The notes below the pieces were generated by a model. The model saw nothing but the letters and a program-made list of their open reading frames with translations. It was not told the origin of the DNA and searched no databases. Made by a program: the position numbers and the translations under genes. DNA of 64,000 nt from Alphaproteobacteria bacterium (GTDB lineage Bacteria; Pseudomonadota; Alphaproteobacteria; UBA8366; Aestuariispiraceae). This document shows, piece after piece, positions 15,780 through 25,100 of this stretch; positions within the stretch are counted from its first letter, which is position 1, and each line of letters begins with the position of its first letter. The DNA is taken from contig JASJDC010000008.1 in assembly GCA_030065235.1 (NCBI GenBank), positions 62,001-126,000 on the forward strand. Reading direction: 5' to 3'.

Positions 15780-17107
15780 ACGAGGTCGACTATTTTCAAC
15801 GCCGTGCTTTGCCGCTTTTCCATTTCGGCGACGTCGAAATCCTCGATCAGATCGTGGAACAGGCCGTGCCAGTTGATCTCGGCCTTGAGATGCATGAAGA
15901 CCGACCCAAGGCCGATGGCGGCGCGGTCCATCAGCACGAATTCGCGCGGCACGGTGACGCCGCCGAATTTCTTCAACTCCTGATGCACCTTATGCGCGAC
16001 AGTCGCGCCATAAAGCCCACTGTCACTTTCCTGAATCTTCTGAACCTTATCTTCCATCAGCGGGCCGTAGATGAAGCCGGCCCAGATATTCATCACCTCC
16101 AGCAGTTCCTTGCTGAGATTGGTGAAGCCCCAAGTCTCGTAGGCGTGCGCCGCGAGGTCGAGATCGTCGTCGCGCAGGGCGCGGTAGAGATCGATGACCC
16201 CATTGACAAAACTCGGCTGGAAGACGCGGATGGCGCCGAAATCGAGCAGGTTCACCCCATGATCGGTGCGCACTGAATAATTGCCGAGATGCGGGTCGCC
16301 ATGGATCACGCCGTAATAGTAGAAAGGCGTGTACCAGGCGTGGAATAGGGCCAACGCGATCTCGTTCCGAACCTCTAGCGGCGCTTCCTTGAAGGCCATC
16401 AAGGGCTGACCGTCGAGCCAGGTCATGGTGAGAAGCCGATCCGTGGTGAGGTCGTCGACCGGGATCGGCGTCTGAACGCGCGGTTCATCCTTCAGCATCT
16501 CGGCATAGAGCCGCATCTGCTTGGCTTCGCGCGCATAGTCCAACTCTTCGCGCAGCCGTTCGGACAATTCCGCATGGATCTGACTGGGATCGATCGCATT
16601 GTCGTAACGGCGATAGATCGAGAAAACGAGTTTCAACTGGCGCAGATCGGCCTCGACCGCCGAGCCCATATCCGGATATTGCAGCTTGCAGGCGACTGGC
16701 GTCCCATCGATTGTCACCGCCCGGTGAACTTGACCCAGAGAGGCGGCGTGCGCGGCCTCATGCTCGAAACTGTCGAAATGGGCGCGCCATTTCGGGCCTA
16801 ACTCGCCCGACATCCGGCGTTTGACGAAGGGCCAGCCCATGCTCGGCGCGTTCGACTGAAGCTGGCGCAGCTCATCGACATATTCCTTGGGCAGGGCGTC
16901 GGGGATCGTCGCAATGATCTGCGCCACCTTCATCAGCGGCCCCTTGAGGCCGCCGAGCGCTTTCTTCAGGTCGTCCGCGTGACCCGCCTTGTCCAGCTCC
17001 ACCCCGAACAGCCGGGCGCCGGCCATGCGTGCGCCGACGCCCGCCATCGCCCCGCCGACGCGGGCGACGCGTTTAACCTGTCCGGTGAGTGTGCTTTCAT
17101 CCGACAT
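15776..17107 (-). CDS. ABC1/AarF/UbiB family atypical kinase
   Basis: Protein-kinase-like protein of 443 residues, of the family that supports ubiquinone biosynthesis (UbiB/Coq8). It has the family's N-terminal K-x-x-Q segment GPLMKVAQIIATIPDALP, here KVAQ instead of the usual KxGQ. It also has an Ala/Gly-rich loop (AAHAASLGQVHRAV), the lysine in VACKLQYPDM, catalytic HGDPHLGNY and metal-binding LLDFGA. It lacks the C-terminal membrane helices of E. coli UbiB, so it belongs to the shorter AarF group. It is convergent with chrA and divergent from hsp20. Its substrate is unknown. Confidence 0.88.
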   Translation of the reverse strand: MSDESTLTGQVKRVARVGGAMAGVGARMAGARLFGVELDKAGHADDLKKALGGLKGPLMKVAQIIATIPDALPKEYVDELRQLQSNAPSMGWPFVKRRMSGELGPKWRAHFDSFEHEAAHAASLGQVHRAVTIDGTPVACKLQYPDMGSAVEADLRQLKLVFSIYRRYDNAIDPSQIHAELSERLREELDYAREAKQMRLYAEMLKDEPRVQTPIPVDDLTTDRLLTMTWLDGQPLMAFKEAPLEVRNEIALALFHAWYTPFYYYGVIHGDPHLGNYSVRTDHGVNLLDFGAIRVFQPSFVNGVIDLYRALRDDDLDLAAHAYETWGFTNLSKELLEVMNIWAGFIYGPLMEDKVQKIQESDSGLYGATVAHKVHQELKKFGGVTVPREFVLMDRAAIGLGSVFMHLKAEINWHGLFHDLIEDFDVAEMEKRQSTALKIVDLV

Positions 17108-17207
17108 ACGGCTTGTTCCTGAAATAAAACCAGAATTTCACATTGTTTCTTACGCCTTGCGACAGCGCACGGACCAACGCCGCGCGGCCCCGTCACGACC
17201 GCTGTTC

Positions 17208-17221
17208 TTGATTCAAATCAA
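17208..17221. promoter_or_regulatory. FNR/Anr/FixK-type binding site
   Basis: TTGAT-TCAA-ATCAA matches the FNR/FixK consensus TTGAT-N4-ATCAA at all ten specified positions. It lies about 100 bases upstream of the ABC1 kinase start (minus) and about 81 bases upstream of the start point predicted for the hsp20 promoter. It therefore suggests oxygen- or redox-dependent control of one or both genes. Confidence 0.6.
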
Positions 17222-17258
17222 GGCGATAGCAAGGCGGCGGAGAGACACTGCGGTCGGT

Positions 17259-17288
17259 CTCGAAGCCGCGACAGCCGCATCCCCTATT
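17259..17288 (+). promoter_or_regulatory. Sigma32 (RpoH)-like promoter for hsp20
   Basis: CTCGAAG (17259-17265) is close to the RpoH -35 consensus CTTGAAA. A 15-base spacer is followed by CCCCTATT (17281-17288), close to CCCCATNT. It would start transcription near 17296 and leave a leader of roughly 113 bases before hsp20. This fits control of a small heat-shock gene, but it is inferred from sequence. Confidence 0.45.
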
Positions 17289-17338
17289 GGCGTCGCCCCG
17301 AGCCGCTTTTTTGAAGAAAACAAGGCCGGTCGCGACCC

Positions 17339-17403
17339 GGGCCTTTTGGCCGATAGGACCGTTCGGGGTCCGCGGGGCCGGTCGTTCGAAAAACGATGGA
17401 GGA
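17339..17403 (+). promoter_or_regulatory. Stacked hairpins ending at the hsp20 ribosome site, candidate RNA thermometer
   Basis: Three short hairpins follow one another in the predicted 5' leader: GGCC-TTTT-GGCC (17340-17351), GGACC/GGTCC (17356-17371) and TCGTT/AACGA (17382-17396). The last ends one base before the GGAGGA ribosome site. Alphaproteobacterial small heat-shock genes are often controlled by ROSE thermometers of this layout, but I do not see pairing that clearly covers the ribosome site itself. Confidence 0.3.
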
Positions 17404-17408
17404 TTGTC

Positions 17409-17885
17409 ATGACCAATGTATCCGTGGGCAAGTCAAACGGCGACAGCGAGCGCCAATCCGTGGGCCGGGGCGACGTGTTCTGGCCGCATCTGTTCGATCC
17501 GTTCCGCAGTTTCGGCCACACACTCGGGACCACCGTCTCGAACTTCTTTTCGCCCAGCGCCGAGGCGCATCACAGCACCGACAAATACACCGTCGCGGTG
17601 GAGCTGCCCGGCGTCAAAGCGGACGATATCGACGTGTCGCTTCATGACAATGTGCTGACCATCAAGGGCGAAAAACGCTCCGAGCGGGAAGAGAAGGACG
17701 CGGAGAAGAATACCTATTTCTCAGAACGCACCTATGGCGCCTTCCAACGGTCGTTCCGGCTGCCCGCCGATGTCAAAGCCGACGACATCGACGCGCATTT
17801 CACCGATGGCGTACTAACCGTATCGATCCCGAAAGTGCAGGAGGAAGTCGTCAAGCCGCGCAAAATCAACGTCAACGCCCGCTGA
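17409..17885 (+). CDS. Small heat-shock protein, Hsp20/alpha-crystallin family
   Basis: ATP-independent chaperone of 158 residues. A variable N-terminal arm (WPHLFDPFRSFGHTLGTTVSNFF) is followed by an alpha-crystallin domain from about residue 55 (DKYTVAVELPGVKADDIDV, DNVLTIKGEKR) to GVLTVSIPKV. The short C-terminal tail has no clear I-x-I beyond KINVNAR. It starts at ATG 17409 with GGAGGA 5 bases upstream. It shares a complex promoter region with the divergent ABC1 kinase and ends facing the hydrolase gene. The class resembles the inducible Hsp20 genes of alphaproteobacteria. Confidence 0.94.
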   Translation: MTNVSVGKSNGDSERQSVGRGDVFWPHLFDPFRSFGHTLGTTVSNFFSPSAEAHHSTDKYTVAVELPGVKADDIDVSLHDNVLTIKGEKRSEREEKDAEKNTYFSERTYGAFQRSFRLPADVKADDIDAHFTDGVLTVSIPKVQEEVVKPRKINVNAR

Positions 17886-17904
17886 CGCCCCCCTCGTAGA
17901 CATA

Positions 17905-17937
17905 GTCCAGGTCGGCCTCGTCGCAGGCGGCCTGGAC
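17905..17937. terminator. Possible bidirectional terminator hairpin
   Basis: GTCCAGG (17905-17911) and CCTGGAC (17931-17937) are exact inverted repeats, with partly paired GC-rich sequence between them. It lies in the 65 bases separating the convergent hsp20 and hydrolase genes. There is no T-run, so this is tentative. Confidence 0.35.
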
Positions 17938-17950
17938 CGCGCTTTGTTCC

Positions 17951-18859
17951 CTATAGACCTTCGGCCCAAAGCCAGCGGCACATCCGTTCCGCCACTGTTT
18001 CCCAATGGCGGTCGAGCATCATGCCATGGCCCGTCTCGGGAATGAACTCGGCGTTCGTGCCCAACTGGCGCGCCGTTGACTTCACGAAGGCCCGGCCGAT
18101 CAGCGCATCCTTTGCGCCGCCCAAAACCAGGCGCGCGGTTCGGTCGCGCCAGGGGATCGGGTTGAGGCTTAGCGGTCCATGCATCTCGTAGGTGGCGCGC
18201 ATCGACTCCGCGCCCATCTTGCCGAAATGCCGCTGCATCACCTGCGGGTCGTCTTCGGCGGAGAACAGCGCTTCGCGCATCATCTCAAGCGACGCCCAGC
18301 TTGGATCCAGGGATTGGATCAGGGCGATTTCCTGAAGCAACGCCGGTTTGTGCGCCGCCAGGCTCATCGACGAGCCGGTCAGGCCGTTCGGCGGCACAGA
18401 GGCGAGCAGGATCAACCCCGCCGTGCTGCCGGCGTCCAGCCCGGTCTCCATATAGCGCATCGCGACGAAGCCGCCCATTGAATGACCGATCAGGACCGGC
18501 GCTTCGGCGCCTTGAAAAGCCAACTGATCGGTCAGCGCGCGGATATCCGCGACATAGGCGTCGACGCCATAATCATGCAGCGAGTCATGACCGATGCTGT
18601 CGCCATGGCCGCGCAGGCTGACCGCGTAGCAATCATAGCCGCGCTGGGCGAACCAGGGCATGAAATGTTCGTCCCAACACCAGGCGCCGGCGAAGGCGCC
18701 ATGCACGAAGACCAAGGGGTGGGGGCGTTTGGCGACCGCGTGCGGCGGCGCACAGGTCAGGACTTCCAAACCGTGATCGCGGCGCAGGATATCCGAAACA
18801 TCGGCCTGCGCTGCTGAGCGTGCGCCGCTATAGACCTCGAACTCCAACATTGACGACAC
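17951..18859 (-). CDS. Alpha/beta hydrolase
   Basis: Cytoplasmic serine hydrolase of 302 residues. An N-terminal extension of about 45 residues precedes the fold. The oxyanion segment is VFVHGAFAGAWCWDEHFMPWF, followed by SLRGHGDS. The nucleophile elbow is LIGHSMGGFVAMRY (serine in GHSMG), the acid is probably the Asp in GGAKDALI, and the histidine is in IPETGHGMMLDRHWE. Substrate cannot be predicted; relatives include esterases and lysophospholipase-like enzymes. It is transcribed alone, convergent with hsp20 and divergent from the acyl-CoA synthetase. Confidence 0.85.
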   Translation of the reverse strand: MSSMLEFEVYSGARSAAQADVSDILRRDHGLEVLTCAPPHAVAKRPHPLVFVHGAFAGAWCWDEHFMPWFAQRGYDCYAVSLRGHGDSIGHDSLHDYGVDAYVADIRALTDQLAFQGAEAPVLIGHSMGGFVAMRYMETGLDAGSTAGLILLASVPPNGLTGSSMSLAAHKPALLQEIALIQSLDPSWASLEMMREALFSAEDDPQVMQRHFGKMGAESMRATYEMHGPLSLNPIPWRDRTARLVLGGAKDALIGRAFVKSTARQLGTNAEFIPETGHGMMLDRHWETVAERMCRWLWAEGL

Positions 18860-19157
18860 AGATCCTCATCTCGCCCAGCTCTCCGACCCCCAGGAAGAGG
18901 TTGGACGATGCAAAAACTTCCCCTGATTCACCCCAAATTACTACTGATATCCGGGGATAGGGAAAGCGCCGCTCGGTTGATCTTCACCAAAGCGCAAGAT
19001 ATTCAGCAATTTTAACATAAAGCGCGCCGCTCTATTCGCCGTGGGGGCCCGTATACGGTACACGGCAGGTTGAATATGGCTGATGCGGCCGATTGCAGGA
19101 TTAAGGGAGGGGCCCGGCGCAGGCCGACCCGCCGCAGGGCAAGTTCGGGGAAACATC
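18860..19157. other. Divergent intergenic region before the acyl-CoA synthetase
   Basis: About 300 bases without a gene between the hydrolase (minus) and the acyl-CoA synthetase (plus). The left part is AT-rich (around 18930-19020). A perfect 10-base palindrome, CCGTATACGG, lies at 19049-19058 and could be an operator or part of a promoter. Nothing else is recognisable. Confidence 0.5.
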
Positions 19158-20951
19158 ATGAATATCGACTACCGGTCCATCGCCAATCTGCCGACCCTGT
19201 TCTTCGATCAGTGCGAACGCTATGGCGATGCGCCCTTCCTGTGGGCGAAACGCGACGGGGTGTGGAGCTCGATAAGCTGGACCGACACCGCCGATCGGGT
19301 CGCCGCGCTGGCCGCCGGCCTGAAGGCGCGGGGCGTCAAGCCCGGGGACCGCGTGATCATCGCCTCCGAGAACCGACCGGAATGGATGATCGCCGATCTG
19401 GCCATTATGTCGATCGGCGCGGTGATGGCCCCGTGCTATGTCACCAACACAATCGACGACCACGTGCATATTCTCAAGGACAGCGGCGCCGTCGTCGCTT
19501 TCGTCTCGAACGCGCAAATCGCCAAGCGCTTGGCGCCGGCGGCGGCGCAGACCGATGTCAGCCAGATCTTCGCGTTCGACGACTTTACGCTGGATGAGGA
19601 TTATGGAGTCAGTATTACGCCAATGGCCGACCTGTTGGCGCCGGCCGATACAGACGCGATCCGGGCGGCGGCGCGAGAGATCGATCGGGCGGCGCTGAGT
19701 TGTTTGATCTACACCTCGGGCACCAGCGCCTTACCGACGGGCGTCATGCTGAGCCACGGCGCCATCCTCTGCAATGCGATGGGCGCGGAATCGATGCTGG
19801 TCAATCTGCCCGGCTTTACGTTTGGCGGCGAAAAATTCTTGTCCTTCCTACCATTGAGCCATTCCTACGAGCATACGACCGGGGTGTTCGTTGCGATCGC
19901 CATCGGCGCCCAGGTCTATTACGCCGAAGGCATCGACAAGCTGATCCAGAATATCGAAGAGGTTCGTCCGACCATCATGACGGCCGTGCCGCGCCTCTAC
20001 GAAACCATGCGCGGACGTATTCTAAGGGGCGCCGAACAGGCGGGCGGGTTCAAGAAAAAGCTATTGTTCAAGACGATCGATATTGGTCGGCGGCGTTATC
20101 TCGACACCGGCTCTTTGACATTGGGCGATAAGCTGCTCGACCCCTTGCTGACCAAACTGGTGCGCAAGAAAGTCGCCGACCGGTTCGGCGGCCGCCTGAA
20201 GACCTTCGTGTCCGGCGGCGCGCCGTTAAATCAGGATATCGGCCAGTTCTTCACCGCGCTCGGGGTCGGTATTCTGCAAGGCTATGGCCTGACCGAGGCG
20301 GCGCCGGTGATCAGTTGCAACTATCCCGCCAAGAACAAGCTGCACACGGTCGGCCCGCCGCTGGAAGGCGTCGAGGTGAAGATCGCCGAGGATGGCGAGA
20401 TCCTGGTGCGCGGCGAGTTGGTGATGATGGGCTATTGGAACCAGCCGGAACGCACCGCCGAGACCGTCAAGGACGGCTGGCTGCATACCGGCGATATCGG
20501 CAAGACCGACGAGGACGGCTATCTGCAGATCACCGACCGCAAGAAGGACATCATCGTCAATTCCGGCGGCGACAATATCTCGCCGCAGCGGGTCGAAGGC
20601 GTGATCTGCCTGGAGCCGGAAATCCTTCAGGCCATGGTGGTCGGCGACAAGCGCCCTCATCTCGTCGCCTTGATCGCGCCCGATCCCGACTGGACGGCGG
20701 ATTGGAAGAGGGCGCACGGGTTTACAGGCGACGACGCGGCGCTTAGAGAGGATCCTGACTACCGCAAGGCCCTGCAGGGCGCCTTCGATCGGATCAACGC
20801 CAACCTGTCGGTGATCGAGCGGGTGCGCCGCTTCGCGATCACAGACGAACCGTTCAGCATTGAAAACGCCCTCTTGACCCCATCGCTGAAAATACGCCGG
20901 CACATGATCCTGAAGGCCTATGGCGACAGGTTGGACGCGCTGTACGGTTAA
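19158..20951 (+). CDS. AMP-dependent long-chain acyl-CoA synthetase (FadD15/FAA1-like)
   Basis: Activates long-chain fatty acids to acyl-CoA through an acyl-AMP intermediate. The 597-residue protein has the adenylation motifs LIYTSGTSALPTGVMLSHG (P-loop), FLSFLPLSHSYEHTTG, LQGYGLTEAAPVI, and LHTGDIGKTDEDGYLQITDR, followed by the hinge KKDIIVNSGGDNISPQRVE. In the P-loop the usual P-K-G is P-T-G, so the conserved lysine is replaced by threonine. The start at 19158 fits the domain beginning; an upstream in-frame ATG at 19083 would add 25 Gly/Arg-rich residues. The stop codon overlaps that of the convergent epimerase gene (TTAA, 20948-20951). Confidence 0.92.
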   Translation: MNIDYRSIANLPTLFFDQCERYGDAPFLWAKRDGVWSSISWTDTADRVAALAAGLKARGVKPGDRVIIASENRPEWMIADLAIMSIGAVMAPCYVTNTIDDHVHILKDSGAVVAFVSNAQIAKRLAPAAAQTDVSQIFAFDDFTLDEDYGVSITPMADLLAPADTDAIRAAAREIDRAALSCLIYTSGTSALPTGVMLSHGAILCNAMGAESMLVNLPGFTFGGEKFLSFLPLSHSYEHTTGVFVAIAIGAQVYYAEGIDKLIQNIEEVRPTIMTAVPRLYETMRGRILRGAEQAGGFKKKLLFKTIDIGRRRYLDTGSLTLGDKLLDPLLTKLVRKKVADRFGGRLKTFVSGGAPLNQDIGQFFTALGVGILQGYGLTEAAPVISCNYPAKNKLHTVGPPLEGVEVKIAEDGEILVRGELVMMGYWNQPERTAETVKDGWLHTGDIGKTDEDGYLQITDRKKDIIVNSGGDNISPQRVEGVICLEPEILQAMVVGDKRPHLVALIAPDPDWTADWKRAHGFTGDDAALREDPDYRKALQGAFDRINANLSVIERVRRFAITDEPFSIENALLTPSLKIRRHMILKAYGDRLDALYG

Positions 20952-21931
20952 GCGCCATGATACGTCCTGAACCAGTCGGCGAAGCGTGATAGCCCTTGTT
21001 CCAATCCGGTGCGCGGCTCGAAGCCTAGATCGCGGCGGCTGGCCTCGATATCGGCGTAGGTGGCGGGCACGTCGCCGGGCTGCATCGGCTGGAAATCGAT
21101 CATGGCCTTCTTGCCCAAGGCGGCCTCCAGCTTGGCGATCATCCCCATCAAGGGTTCGGGTTTGTTGTTGCCGAGATTGTAGACCCGATGCGGCGCCTCA
21201 GCGTCGTCTTCGGCATTGGGCGGGCGGTCGAGCGCCGCCAAAACGCCGGCGACGATATCGTCGATATAGGTGAAGTCGCGCTGCATCTCGCCATTGTTAA
21301 AGACCGGGATCGGCTCGCCGGCGAGGATCTTTTTCGCAAAGATAAAGGCGGACATGTCCGGGCGTCCCCATGGGCCATAAACGGTGAAGAAGCGCAATCC
21401 TGTCATCGGAGTGCGATAGAGATGCGCGTAGGCTTGGCTCATCAACTCGTCGGACTTCTTGGTCGCGGCGTACAGACTGACCGGATGATCCACCGAGTCG
21501 TCGACCGAGAACGGCAGTTTCGTGTTGCCGCCATAGACCGAGGATGAGGAGGCATAGACCAGGTGCTTCAACGCCGGCCGCGCGCGCGCGAATTCCAACA
21601 GGTTGAGATGGCCTGAGATATTCGCCCTGATATAGGCGCGCGGGTTTTCAAGGCTGTATCGGACCCCCGCCTGCGCGGCGAGATGCACCACGCGGTCGAT
21701 ATCGGCGAAATCCGCAACGGCGGCGTCTAGCGCGTCTTCATCGGCGATATCCGCCTTGGCGAAACTGAAGGCGTTGCGCTTTTGCAGGCTCGCCAGCCGC
21801 GCCTCTTTCAAGGTCACGTCATAATAGTCGTTGAGGTTATCGACGCCCAACACGCGTTCGCCGCGATCCATCAAGGCGTGGGACACCGACATGCCGATGA
21901 ATCCCGCCGCGCCCGTTACCAGAACCGTCAT
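20948..21931 (-). CDS. NAD-dependent nucleotide-sugar epimerase, UDP-glucuronate 4-epimerase type
   Basis: Extended short-chain dehydrogenase of 327 residues acting on UDP-sugars, probably UDP-glucuronate to UDP-galacturonate for surface polysaccharide. It has TGAAGFIGMSVSHALMDRGE (NAD binding), then GVDNLNDYYDVTLKEARL, the hallmark of the UDP-glucuronate epimerase group. YASSSSVYGG and the catalytic YAATKKSDE follow, with YGPWGRPDM and RDFTYIDDIV. The gene stands alone, divergent from the indolepyruvate oxidoreductase and sharing its stop bases with the acyl-CoA synthetase. Exact substrate is inferred. Confidence 0.88.
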   Translation of the reverse strand: MTVLVTGAAGFIGMSVSHALMDRGERVLGVDNLNDYYDVTLKEARLASLQKRNAFSFAKADIADEDALDAAVADFADIDRVVHLAAQAGVRYSLENPRAYIRANISGHLNLLEFARARPALKHLVYASSSSVYGGNTKLPFSVDDSVDHPVSLYAATKKSDELMSQAYAHLYRTPMTGLRFFTVYGPWGRPDMSAFIFAKKILAGEPIPVFNNGEMQRDFTYIDDIVAGVLAALDRPPNAEDDAEAPHRVYNLGNNKPEPLMGMIAKLEAALGKKAMIDFQPMQPGDVPATYADIEASRRDLGFEPRTGLEQGLSRFADWFRTYHGA

Positions 21932-22160
21932 GTCGCCATCCGATATCCGTCTTGGCGGCGCCCCTATGGCGCGCGCCGCGCCCGCGCTATAGCCAATGTA
22001 ACAGGCTCGGTCACGCGGGAACTGGTGTCCCGCCGCGATAGGTCAGGGACTTGTAAAAAAGGTCAGCATTGCTAACCTATTAACAAAGTGTGGGCCATGG
22101 CGCTAGGCCGGCCGTTGGGTTAGCTTCATGGCCCGAGACGATAGAACAGGAGGAAACGCG

Positions 22161-25100
22161 GTGGATCCGGACGGCCTGACAGAAGACGCCGCCGATCGCG
22201 GCGCGGCGCCCGCGCTGCTGAATGTCTCGCTAGACGACAAATACACGCTTCGATCGGGTCGGGTCTTTATCACCGGAACCCAAGCCCTGGTGCGCCTGCC
22301 GCTGATGCAGCGTGAACGCGACGCCGCGGCGGGTCTGAACACGGGCGGCTATATCTCCGGCTACCGCGGTTCGCCGCTGGGCGCCTATGATCAACAGCTC
22401 TGGCGCGCCCGCGCGCATCTGAAATCGCACAATATCCATTTCCATCCGGGTCTGAACGAAGACCTGGCGCTGACCGCGATCTGGGGAACCCAGCAGAACG
22501 AGTTTTTCGGCGACAGCACCGTCGATGGCGTGTTCGGCGTCTGGTATGCGAAAGGTCCCGGCGTCGACCGGTCCGGCGACGTGCTGCGTCACGCCAATTT
22601 CGCCGGCGCCTCGAAACATGGCGGCGTGCTGCTGCTGGCCGGCGACGACCACACTTGCAAATCCTCGACGACCGCGCATCAGACCGAATACGCCTTCATG
22701 GATGCGATGGTCCCGGTCCTCAACCCGGCCGGCGTTCAGGAATTCCTCGATCTCGGCCTGCACGGCTTCGCGATGTCGCGCTATTCGGGCTGCTATGTCG
22801 CCTTCAAGACGGTGGCGGAGACGGTCGACACCTCGGCCTCTGTGCATGTCGATCCGCATCGCGTCAGCATTGCGCTGCCCGATGAGACAGAATTCCAGCC
22901 CCCTGAAGGCGGCCTCAACATCGACTACCCGAAGGAAGCGTTGGAGGCGCTGGCGCAGGAAGAGCGGCTTCACAAACACAAGCTCTACGCGGCGCTGGCC
23001 TATGCGAAGAAGAACAAGCTGGACCGGACCGTCCTGGCCGCTCCGAAGAAGCGCTTAGGGATCGTCACTGCCGGAAAGTCCTATCTCGATGTGATGCAGG
23101 CGCTGGACGATCTGGGGATCGACCGGAAAACCGCCGAGGCGATCGGCCTGTCCGTCTACAAGGTCGCGATGACCTGGCCCTTGGAGCCGGACGGCGCGCG
23201 CGACTTCTGCTCCGGCCATGAGGAGATTCTGGTTGTCGAAGAAAAACGCGCGCTGATCGAGAATCAGCTTAAGGAGCAGCTTTATAACTGGGACTCGGAC
23301 AGCCGGCCGCGCATCCACGGCAAGTTCAACGAAGACCGCGACCTGATCCTACCCTCTTATGGCGAATTGACCCCGGCTCGGATCGCACGCGCTATCGCCC
23401 AAAGGTTGCAACGCTTGCCCGGCGGTGGTGCGGTTGAGGAGATGGCGCGGTTCACCAACCGCTTGGCCTTCCTAGACGAGAAGGAAAAGCAGATCGCCGC
23501 GCAGAAAACGTCGGTCAGCCGCATCCCCTATTTCTGCTCCGGCTGTCCGCACAACACGTCGACGCGGGTGCCGGACGGCTCGCGCGCCTATGCCGGGATC
23601 GGCTGCCATTTCATGGCGCAATGGATGGATCGCGAGACCGTCACCTTCACCCAAATGGGCGGCGAAGGCGCGACTTGGATGGGTCAGGCGCCCTTCTCGA
23701 AAACAAAGCATATTTTCGCCAATCTCGGCGACGGCACCTATCAGCATTCCGGCGTCCTCGCGATCCGGGCGGCGGTCGCCGCCGGCGTCACGCTGACCTA
23801 CAAGATACTCTATAATGACGCGGTCGCCATGACCGGCGGCCAGCCGCATGAGGGCGGGCAGAGTGTCGCGTCGGTGGTGGCGCAGGTTGCGGCCGAAGGG
23901 GCGGCGCGCGTAGTTGTGGTCAGCGACGAGCCTGAGAAATATTCCGGCCGAGAATTCCCGCACGGCGTCACCGTACATCACCGCGACGATCTCGACCCGG
24001 TGCAAAAGGAACTGCGCGAGATCGAAGGCGTCACCGTCATGGTCTATGACCAGACCTGCGCGGCGGAAAAGCGGCGTCGGCGCAAGCGCGGCGCCTTCCC
24101 GGACCCGGCGAAGCGCGCCTTTATCAATTCGGCGGTATGCGAAGGCTGCGGCGACTGCTCGGTGCAATCGAACTGCCTGTCCGTTACGCCGAAAGAGACC
24201 GATTTCGGCCGCAAGCGGAGGATCGATCAATCCTCCTGCAACAAGGACTATTCCTGTGTAAAAGGCTTCTGCCCCAGCTTCGTTACCGTGCATGGCGGGC
24301 AGGTGCGGAAGGGCGCCGGAGTCGCCGCCGGGCCGAAGCCGCAACAAGCGGCGGGTGCGGATCATAGCGACCTTTTCGAGGCTCTGCCCGACCCCGTCCC
24401 GCCAAACACGACGCAAGGGCCGTATGGGATCCTGCTGACGGGGGTCGGCGGCACCGGCGTCGTCACGGTCGGCGCGGTTCTCGGCATGGCGGCGCATCTG
24501 GAGGGCAAGGGCGTCAGCGTGCTCGACATGGCGGGTTTGGCCCAGAAGGGCGGCCCAGTGATGAGCCATATCCGAATCGCCGAGACGCCGGAGGATATCC
24601 ACGCCGTCGGCATTGCGGCCGGCGGGGCCGATCTGTTGCTTGGTTGCGATATGGTCGTCGCTTCAGGCCCGAAGGCGCTTTCCAAGGTGGATCGTGAGAG
24701 CACGGCGGCGGTGATCAATGTCGAAAAGTCGATTACGGGTGATTTCACCTCGAACCCCGACTGGCGCTTTCCGACCGCGGAAATGCAAGAGTTGATCAAA
24801 GAGGCGGCGGGGCCGGACAAATCGCATTTCGTGCGTGGCGCGCGTCTGGCGACCGCGCTGCTCGGCGACAGCATCGCCAGCAACATGTTCATGCTGGGCT
24901 ACGCCTGGCAGTTGGGGCTGGTTCCCGTCACGCAGGACGCGCTGGACAGGGCGATGGAATTGAACGGCGTCGCGGTCGCCATGAACCGGCAGGCCTTCCT
25001 CTGGGGCCGCCGCGCCGCCCATGACAGTGACGCGGTCGAGAAGGTGATTGGCCGGAAAAAGAGCGAGGCGGCGGAAGAGATCAATGCGGTCGAAGAGCCT

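Larger units (their letters stand above)
17108..17408. other. Divergent control region between the ABC1 kinase and hsp20
   Basis: A 301-base gene-free region. From left to right it holds an exact FNR/FixK-type box (17208-17221), a sigma32-like promoter (17259-17288), three successive hairpins (17339-17396) and a GGAGGA ribosome site (17398-17403) before hsp20. The long plus-strand reading frame that crosses it is not considered coding, because the small heat-shock protein starts at 17409. Confidence 0.6.

Noticed and set aside
17882-17950. A minus-strand frame reading EQSAVQAACDEADLDYVYEGG between hsp20 and the hydrolase gene looks protein-like.
   Set aside because: It is about 23 codons long with no start codon or ribosome site in place, and the region also holds a terminator-like hairpin; too little to call a gene or remnant.
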